A stretch of 36,849 nt of DNA. It comes from Bacteroidales bacterium UBA1217 (lineage in GTDB: Bacteria > Bacteroidota > Bacteroidia > Bacteroidales > P3). This document shows positions 32,415-36,849 of the stretch, one piece after another (position 1 is the first letter of the stretch; each line of letters starts with the position of its first letter). Below the pieces are notes generated by a model. That model did no database searches. It worked only from the letters and a program-made list of their open reading frames with translations, and had not been told where the DNA came from. Made by a program: the position numbers and the translations under genes. The stretch spans positions 1 to 36,849 of the forward strand of contig DBXH01000049.1 in NCBI GenBank assembly GCA_002309335.1, given 5' to 3'.

Positions 32415-35222
32415 TTATTTCTTATAGTATTTCTCATAAAATCGTCTATATGCCTCTATATTCTTCTGATTATAAAACGTATTGTAGTTCTGAGTCGATA
32501 TACTGAACACCACATAGTCCTTCGGGTTGTACTTCGACAGTGGGCCGCCGTCAAGCAGCAGATGCGTCTTGTAGTCCTCGGCTTCTTGTGCATTCTTGAA
32601 TCTATGTATCGTAAGCATCTGAACCGTATCGGTAAACAGCAGCGGACTTGCGCGGTAGCCGCTGTTCGAATAGTTCTGCATATTGAAATCCGCTATAGCG
32701 TATTGCAACTGTGTAGCCACAATCTTCCTGTCGTCAATCAACACTGCTACATAGTGTTGCATATTCTCCTTGTAGCGATACATCTGGCTCTCCCTGGGCA
32801 GTTCGCCACTGTCATCCTGCGTTGTCATATCGTTTTTCGAGGTGCTCGCCACATCCTTAACATTCTCGCTGTAGCGTTTCTTCGCCTGAGCCTCGTCGTC
32901 GCTCGATATTGATTCGTTTGCCGACGTAAAATAGCCTGTCCGCAGATATGCCAGCTGCTCTTTGGCAAGTTCCACCAGCCGCGATGTGTCGGCATAATCG
33001 GCTATAATAGTCTCGAACGACATCGTTGCCGTGCTTGTGTCGCCCATCTGCGCCGACGCCAGACCTTTCCAGTATCTGAACTTGCCCATCAACGGCTGCT
33101 CGTTGTAGCGTTCCAGCGCCTCGTCCACGTGCGACACCACATCTCTGTATTTCTTTCTCCTGTAGAGGTTATACACCGTCGAATACTCGTTCTGCGCCAC
33201 CTCGCTCCTCTTAATTATCTCCAGATAGTATTCGTCGTCACGTATCATATTGGCATAGTCGCAGTCGGGAAAGCCCCTCAGAACCATATCCTTATAGTAG
33301 TTGGCCTGCGGCGTGTTGCCCTGCTTGCTGTAGATGCGCCACAGCTGGTAGAACGCCTGCACAATATCGTCGGCGTCGGGATAGTCCTTTGTCAGTCGCA
33401 GATAACAATCCAGCGCCCTCTCAGTATTCTCTATGCCGTCATAGTATATATATCCTGCGTTGAGCAAGCACTTGGCAATCTCCATATGCATTGTATCTCT
33501 CTGACCTTGCGTCTTCGGCAAGTCCTTCAGGTAGTAGGCGGCATAGTGCGGGTCGTCGGCATTCTCGCGCGACGACGCGACCTGCGTGCTGTCGGCGCTA
33601 GCCGAGTCGCTTTCCGCGTCATAATCGTCGCCCGTCTCCATCCCGGGTATCATCGACGACATAGCAAAGGAACTCCTGTTCGACAAGAACCAGTAATCGT
33701 CCAACACCCTAACGCCCCACCGCTGGCGGAACGTCTGTTTGCCCTTGCTCACCGTGTTGTGGTTATAGAAATACCAGTCGCCCTGCAGCGTGTTCTGCTG
33801 CGCCATCGCCTCCTGGTTCAGCTCGGCAATCATCTGCCTCTCAGCCTCCTCTTTCTCTTTCTGTTTCAAGTCGGCAATCTTTTTTGATATCAATTCCGAA
33901 CGCTTCTGTGGCTCCATATCAGCCCACAGCAACAAGCTGTCGTTGCGATAGATGGCACGTGTATTTTCAACCAATGCTGTAAGAGTGTTGTAGCGCGACC
34001 TTATCTCGTCGAAATGGGGATATCCGGGCTTGATTATATGCATCGCCGTATCGTAGTAGTACTGTGCCAAGTCATAGTTCTCATACATCTCATACAGCAC
34101 ATCCGCCATCCTCAGCGCCGACTTAGCCTTTTGCGACGGATTGTTGGCGGCGGCGGCAACCGACATACGGTAGTTGTCACAGGCTTTCTTGGCATCCTTC
34201 ATACCCAGATACATCTCAGCCTTGGCATAGTATATCTGATCCTTGAATTCATCGTTCTTCTTATCTTTCAGCATCTTGTCCAGACTCTTTTCCACCTCGG
34301 CAAGGTTGGTGTGCTCCTCGTTGGCACACGACGCGATGTTTATCCTTGCATTGAACTCCATCACATAGTCGGGCTTGCATTTCAGCACTTTCTCATAGTA
34401 CTTTGTTGCCGTTGGACGCTTCTCCAGCTTCTGATATATCTGAGCCATAATGAAATACAGGCGCGCCTTAGTCTTGCGGTCTCTTGTCTCGTCAAGTGCC
34501 AGACGGATATACTGCACCGACTTCTTGTATTTCTCCTGCGGCAGCACGCACTCTATCATAGCCATATATAGCTTGTCGTTCAGCTTGGGCGAGAAATTGC
34601 CCTTCGACTGGTCGTTCACCAGCAGCTCCAGTGCCGACTCAGCGTCTGAGTATTGTTTTTCCTGCGTCATACAGCGTGCCAGCAAGATCCTTGCCTCGTC
34701 CGATTCCATACTGCCGTTATACTGCGTCATTATCAGCCTGCAGGTGTTGGCGGCGGCGGCATAGTCCTGCTTGTAGAACGTGGCGTAAGCCGTCAGCAGG
34801 TAGCAGTTCTTCACATACTTCACATATTCCCTTCCCTGCAGGTAGATGCTGTGCTTCTTGATGCCTTTCACACCCTTCTCGATCGCCTTGTCCATATAAG
34901 AGTAGATGCCCATAGCCTTCTCCTTGCTGCCAATCTGATACACAGGCAGAATCTGAGTATAGTCGTCCGAAAAACTTTTGCTCAGCGTACGAAGGCCTTC
35001 CCTATAGCTCTCGTTGCCGTTCCACCACACATTATAGTGGCACGTAGTGTTGTGGTATGTAATATTGGCCCACTTCGCTTTCTGCGTCGAACACCCCGAT
35101 AAGGTTAAAAGGGTTATAAAGGATAAAAAGGTTATAAAGGACAAACGTGGTGAAAAGGGCCAAGTCCTACAGACCTTCCCCTCGTTAACCATAATACAAT
35201 TATTATCTTTAAAACCTTTCAT
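32415..35222 (-). CDS. PorW/SprE-like TPR lipoprotein
   Basis: Large TPR lipoprotein of 935 residues resembling PorW of Porphyromonas and SprE of Flavobacterium, an envelope component needed for type IX secretion. After the lipobox TLSG-Cys44 the N-terminus WANITYHNTTCHYNVWWNGNESYREGLRTL is the diagnostic part. Then come TPR-like helical repeats, a charged coiled-coil (AEEKEEAERQMIAELNQEA around 450), a SERDA-type low-complexity stretch and a second TPR block with YRRKKYRDVVSHVDEAL. The C-terminus IEAYRRFYEKYYKK resembles the SprE end. Start choice is uncertain: M1 at 35222 or M11 at 35192. The hydrophobic signal core is encoded by a repeat (see the entry at 35101). It lies 55 bp after ychF. 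Homologues also occur in Bacteroidota lacking T9SS, so function is not certain. Confidence 0.78.
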   Translation of the reverse strand: MKGFKDNNCIMVNEGKVCRTWPFSPRLSFITFLSFITLLTLSGCSTQKAKWANITYHNTTCHYNVWWNGNESYREGLRTLSKSFSDDYTQILPVYQIGSKEKAMGIYSYMDKAIEKGVKGIKKHSIYLQGREYVKYVKNCYLLTAYATFYKQDYAAAANTCRLIMTQYNGSMESDEARILLARCMTQEKQYSDAESALELLVNDQSKGNFSPKLNDKLYMAMIECVLPQEKYKKSVQYIRLALDETRDRKTKARLYFIMAQIYQKLEKRPTATKYYEKVLKCKPDYVMEFNARINIASCANEEHTNLAEVEKSLDKMLKDKKNDEFKDQIYYAKAEMYLGMKDAKKACDNYRMSVAAAANNPSQKAKSALRMADVLYEMYENYDLAQYYYDTAMHIIKPGYPHFDEIRSRYNTLTALVENTRAIYRNDSLLLWADMEPQKRSELISKKIADLKQKEKEEAERQMIAELNQEAMAQQNTLQGDWYFYNHNTVSKGKQTFRQRWGVRVLDDYWFLSNRSSFAMSSMIPGMETGDDYDAESDSASADSTQVASSRENADDPHYAAYYLKDLPKTQGQRDTMHMEIAKCLLNAGYIYYDGIENTERALDCYLRLTKDYPDADDIVQAFYQLWRIYSKQGNTPQANYYKDMVLRGFPDCDYANMIRDDEYYLEIIKRSEVAQNEYSTVYNLYRRKKYRDVVSHVDEALERYNEQPLMGKFRYWKGLASAQMGDTSTATMSFETIIADYADTSRLVELAKEQLAYLRTGYFTSANESISSDDEAQAKKRYSENVKDVASTSKNDMTTQDDSGELPRESQMYRYKENMQHYVAVLIDDRKIVATQLQYAIADFNMQNYSNSGYRASPLLFTDTVQMLTIHRFKNAQEAEDYKTHLLLDGGPLSKYNPKDYVVFSISTQNYNTFYNQKNIEAYRRFYEKYYKK
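35101..35147 (-). repeat. 18-bp tandem repeat encoding the PorW-like signal peptide core
   Basis: On the plus strand GGTTATAAAGGA occurs at 35112-35123 and again at 35130-35141, exactly 18 bases apart, with AAGGTTAAAAG before it. Read on the minus strand in the gene frame, the two units give LSFITF then LSFITL, the hydrophobic centre of the lipoprotein signal. The AACCTTTT-type words match the dispersed intergenic repeats. Confidence 0.8.
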
Positions 35223-35272
35223 TTTATCTTTTTAACCTTCAAATCTTTCAAGCGTAGCGATCACTTTCAACC
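35207..35272 (+). repeat. dispersed AAGCGAAGCGA-type repeat between ychF and the PorW-like gene
   Basis: CTTTAAAACCTTTC, TTTTTAACCTTC, then AAGCGTAGCGA (35250-35260) and CACTTTCAACCC. It fills the entire 55-bp gap between the two leftward genes and overlaps the first codons of the PorW-like gene. Confidence 0.65.
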
Positions 35273-35277
35273 CGACA

Positions 35278-36378
35278 TCACACATTAAACCTGAAATGCA
35301 TAATGTCGCCGTCCTGCACCACATAGTCCTTGCCCTCAACGGCAATCTTGCCCGCCTCGCGGCATTTGGCCTCGCTGCCCAGCGTCACATAGTCCTCATA
35401 CTTTATCACCTCGGCGCGGATAAAGCCCCTCTCAAAGTCGCTGTGGATGATGCCCGCCGTCTGCGGAGCCTTCATCCCTTTCTTGAATGTCCACGCGCGG
35501 CACTCTTTCGGACCCGCCGTCAGGAATGTCTGCAGGTTCAGCAGACGGTAGGCAGCCTTGATAAGCCTGTTCACGCCCGACTCCTTCAAGCCCAGATCCT
35601 CCAGAAACATCTGCTTCTCCTCATAGGTCTCCAGCTCGGCGATGTCAGCCTCAATGCCGGCGCCAATCACAAGCACCTCGGCCTCCTCGTCCTTCACGGC
35701 CTCACGCACCATATCCACATATTTGTTGCCCGTCACCACCGACGCCTCGTCGACGTTGCACACGTATAGTATCGGCTTGGCAGTAAGCAGCATCAGCTCC
35801 TTTGCAGCCTCTTGCTGACTCTCGTCAAGCTTCACCGTCCTTGCACTGCGGCCGGCAAGCAGAGCCTCCTTGTAGAGGTTCATCACCTCAACCAGCTTCT
35901 TCGACTTCGCGTCGCCGCCGGTCTTAGCCTTCTTCTCCTCCTTGGGCAGACGGTTCTCAATCGTCTCCAAATCCTTGAACTGCAGCTCCAAATCGATGGT
36001 CATCTTGTCCCTCACAGGGTCCACCGAGCCGTCAACATGCGTCACATTGTCGTCGTCAAAGCAGCGCAGCACATGTATGATGGCGTCCGTAGTGCGGATG
36101 TCGCCCAGAAACTTGTTGCCCAAGCCCTCGCCTTTCGACGCACCCTTCACCAAACCTGCGATGTCAACAATCTCGACAGTCGCAGGCACCACGCTTGCCG
36201 GATGCTCTATCTCGACCAGCTTTGCCAGACGCTCGTCGGGCACAGTAATCACCCCCACGTTGGGCTCTATAGTGCAGAAAGGAAAATTGGCTGCCTGAGC
36301 CTTTGCGTTGCTCAGACAATTAAAAAGCGTCGATTTGCCAACGTTGGGCAAACCCACTATACCGCATTGTAAAGACAT
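35278..36378 (-). CDS. ychF: redox-regulated ATPase YchF (Obg-like)
   Basis: YchF is an Obg-family P-loop protein that hydrolyses ATP and binds the 70S ribosome, with roles in stress response. Its 366 residues match the family. Visible motifs are the P-loop GLPNVGKSTLFNCLSNAKA, the switch FPFCTIEPNVGVI, DIAGLVKGASKGEGLGNKFL, DAIIHVLRCF and CNVDE in the base-recognition position that gives ATP rather than GTP preference. The end is the TGS domain: FLTAGPKECRAWTFKKG, IHSDFERGFIRAEVIKYEDY, and GKDYVVQDGDIMHFRFNV. It is the first gene of a leftward run. An imperfect inverted repeat lies just upstream of its ATG, which I take to be the ATG at 36378. Confidence 0.97.
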   Translation of the reverse strand: MSLQCGIVGLPNVGKSTLFNCLSNAKAQAANFPFCTIEPNVGVITVPDERLAKLVEIEHPASVVPATVEIVDIAGLVKGASKGEGLGNKFLGDIRTTDAIIHVLRCFDDDNVTHVDGSVDPVRDKMTIDLELQFKDLETIENRLPKEEKKAKTGGDAKSKKLVEVMNLYKEALLAGRSARTVKLDESQQEAAKELMLLTAKPILYVCNVDEASVVTGNKYVDMVREAVKDEEAEVLVIGAGIEADIAELETYEEKQMFLEDLGLKESGVNRLIKAAYRLLNLQTFLTAGPKECRAWTFKKGMKAPQTAGIIHSDFERGFIRAEVIKYEDYVTLGSEAKCREAGKIAVEGKDYVVQDGDIMHFRFNV

Positions 36379-36387
36379 ATCAAAATC

Positions 36388-36443
36388 AGTTACTTAGTCA
36401 GTTATTATAGTATTATTGTTTCTATATTTACTGATTAGTAACT
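36388..36443. repeat. imperfect inverted repeat upstream of ychF
   Basis: Left arm AGTTACTTAGTCAGTTA (36388-36404) and right arm TTACTGATTAGTAACT (36428-36443) pair over about 14 of 17 positions with a 23-base loop. It lies 9 bp outside the ychF ATG. It could be an operator, an RNA hairpin in the leader or a terminator for a gene beyond the window. Confidence 0.55.
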
Positions 36444-36553
36444 CACATTATCCGTTTTTATTGTGTCCTCCGTCAAATAATATTTTCCTTACGTAATGCA
36501 ATTCCCTATAACAAGATGTGAAGGAACCGCTACCCCCCCCTCCCGAAGAGCCA

Positions 36554-36601
36554 ACCAATTGTATCGTCCTTTAACTCCCTCCCCTCTTAGAGAGTGTGAA
36601 G
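36554..36601 (+). repeat. 48-bp repeat, copy A
   Basis: Begins ACCAATTGTATCGTCC, continues TTTAACTCCCTCCCC and ends TTAGAGAGTGTGAAG. It is the same as 36802-36849 except for one base (GTATCG against GCATCG). Confidence 0.9.
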
Positions 36602-36621
36602 AAACATCCAGTGGATGTTTC
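36601..36621. repeat. 9-bp perfect hairpin
   Basis: GAAACATCC, loop AGT, GGATGTTTC. It directly follows copy A of the 48-bp repeat and contributes to the palindromic character of this tail. Confidence 0.65.
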
Positions 36622-36696
36622 GATAGCGGTAGCGGAGAATAAAAGTTCGAAGACCGGGGTGTGTCATACAGGGGCCACCAGCAACCAAAAGGCCCA

Positions 36697-36716
36697 ACCA
36701 ATAGTATCGTCCTTAA
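36697..36716 (+). repeat. partial copy of the 48-bp repeat
   Basis: ACCAATAGTATCGTCCTTAA matches the first 18-20 bases of the 48-bp repeat with two changes, then diverges into AT-rich DNA. Confidence 0.65.
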
Positions 36717-36801
36717 TTATGTAAAGTTTAAAGTTTATAGTTTAAAGGTTAAAGAATTTATATACCTCTGTTGCGTCGGAGCACAAACCAACCACAGCTG
36801 G

Positions 36802-36849
36802 ACCAATTGCATCGTCCTTTAACTCCCTCCCCTCTTAGAGAGTGTGAAG
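36802..36849 (+). repeat. 48-bp repeat, copy B (runs to the window end)
   Basis: Same 48 bases as 36554-36601 with a single mismatch; the similarity is still intact at the last base of the window, so the repeat may be longer. Confidence 0.9.

Larger units (their letters stand above)
36379..36849. other. repeat-rich non-coding tail
   Basis: I find no convincing gene in these 471 bases. A 70-codon minus-strand frame (36489-36701) lies entirely over repeats and hairpins and has no recognisable protein features. The region holds an inverted repeat near ychF, a run of eight C at 36533-36540, a small perfect hairpin, three copies of a GTATCGTCC repeat, and at 36720-36752 a string of AAAGTTT / TTTAAAGGTTAAAG words related to the AACCTTT repeats elsewhere. 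Confidence 0.7.

Noticed and set aside
33129..33887. 252-codon plus-strand frame within the PorW-like gene
   Set aside because: It is antisense to a TPR gene with coherent protein features and shows no family motif.
36489..36701. 70-codon minus-strand frame in the tail region
   Set aside because: It is made of the GTATCGTCC repeat, the C run and a hairpin; the frame is fortuitous.

Overview
The window looks like a chromosomal segment from an uncultured member of the Bacteroidales (Bacteroidota). The evidence is a set of families largely confined to that phylum (DUF6029 barrel, Omp28-type lipoprotein, DUF3822 next to rsmD, PorW/SprE-like TPR lipoprotein, kinase-RapZ fusion), a subtilase with a type IX secretion (T9SS) C-terminal domain, TAnnTTTG-type promoter elements and weak ribosome binding sites. 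I see no rRNA, tRNA, insertion sequence, phage gene or CRISPR array. Genus and family cannot be fixed from the sequence alone.

Layout. 1-6178 (+): the 3' part of a GH2 beta-mannosidase, an unrecognised probable outer-membrane protein, an S41 peptidase lipoprotein and a large PPDK-like protein without the pyruvate-binding barrel. 6163-8717 (-): a lipoprotein nitroreductase and an LTA-synthase-like membrane phosphatase/transferase. A divergent promoter region lies at 8718-8853. 8854-23986 (+): a long run with a T9SS-exported subtilase, a DUF6427-like membrane protein, rnhB, a DUF6913-like protein, dapA, a PaaI thioesterase, a polyprenyl synthase, a TlpA-like / DUF6029 / Omp28 envelope trio, a MATE exporter, mutL, a rhomboid protease and rarD. 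23990-30018 (-): a tight six-gene unit with a hypothetical anchored protein, DUF3822, rsmD, purC, yfcC and an M28 peptidase. 30315-36378 (-): ychF, PorW/SprE-like, bactofilin, AtpZ and the sugar-kinase/RapZ fusion. 36379-36849 is a repeat-rich non-coding tail cut by the window edge.

How the genes relate. Most are housekeeping genes (mismatch repair, RNase HII, lysine/peptidoglycan precursor synthesis, isoprenoid chain synthesis, purine synthesis, rRNA methylation). A second theme is the cell envelope: a T9SS cargo protease, a PorW-like T9SS component, a thiol-redox/outer-membrane trio, four predicted lipoproteins, bactofilin and an amino-sugar kinase. The least expected items are (i) the PPDK-like protein that keeps the phospho-histidine domain but replaces the catalytic barrel, (ii) the kinase-RapZ fusion, and (iii) at least two families of short dispersed intergenic repeats, one of which appears to have supplied the hydrophobic core of the PorW-like signal peptide as an in-frame 18-bp tandem duplication. 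Everything here rests on reading motifs by eye; no database search was possible.
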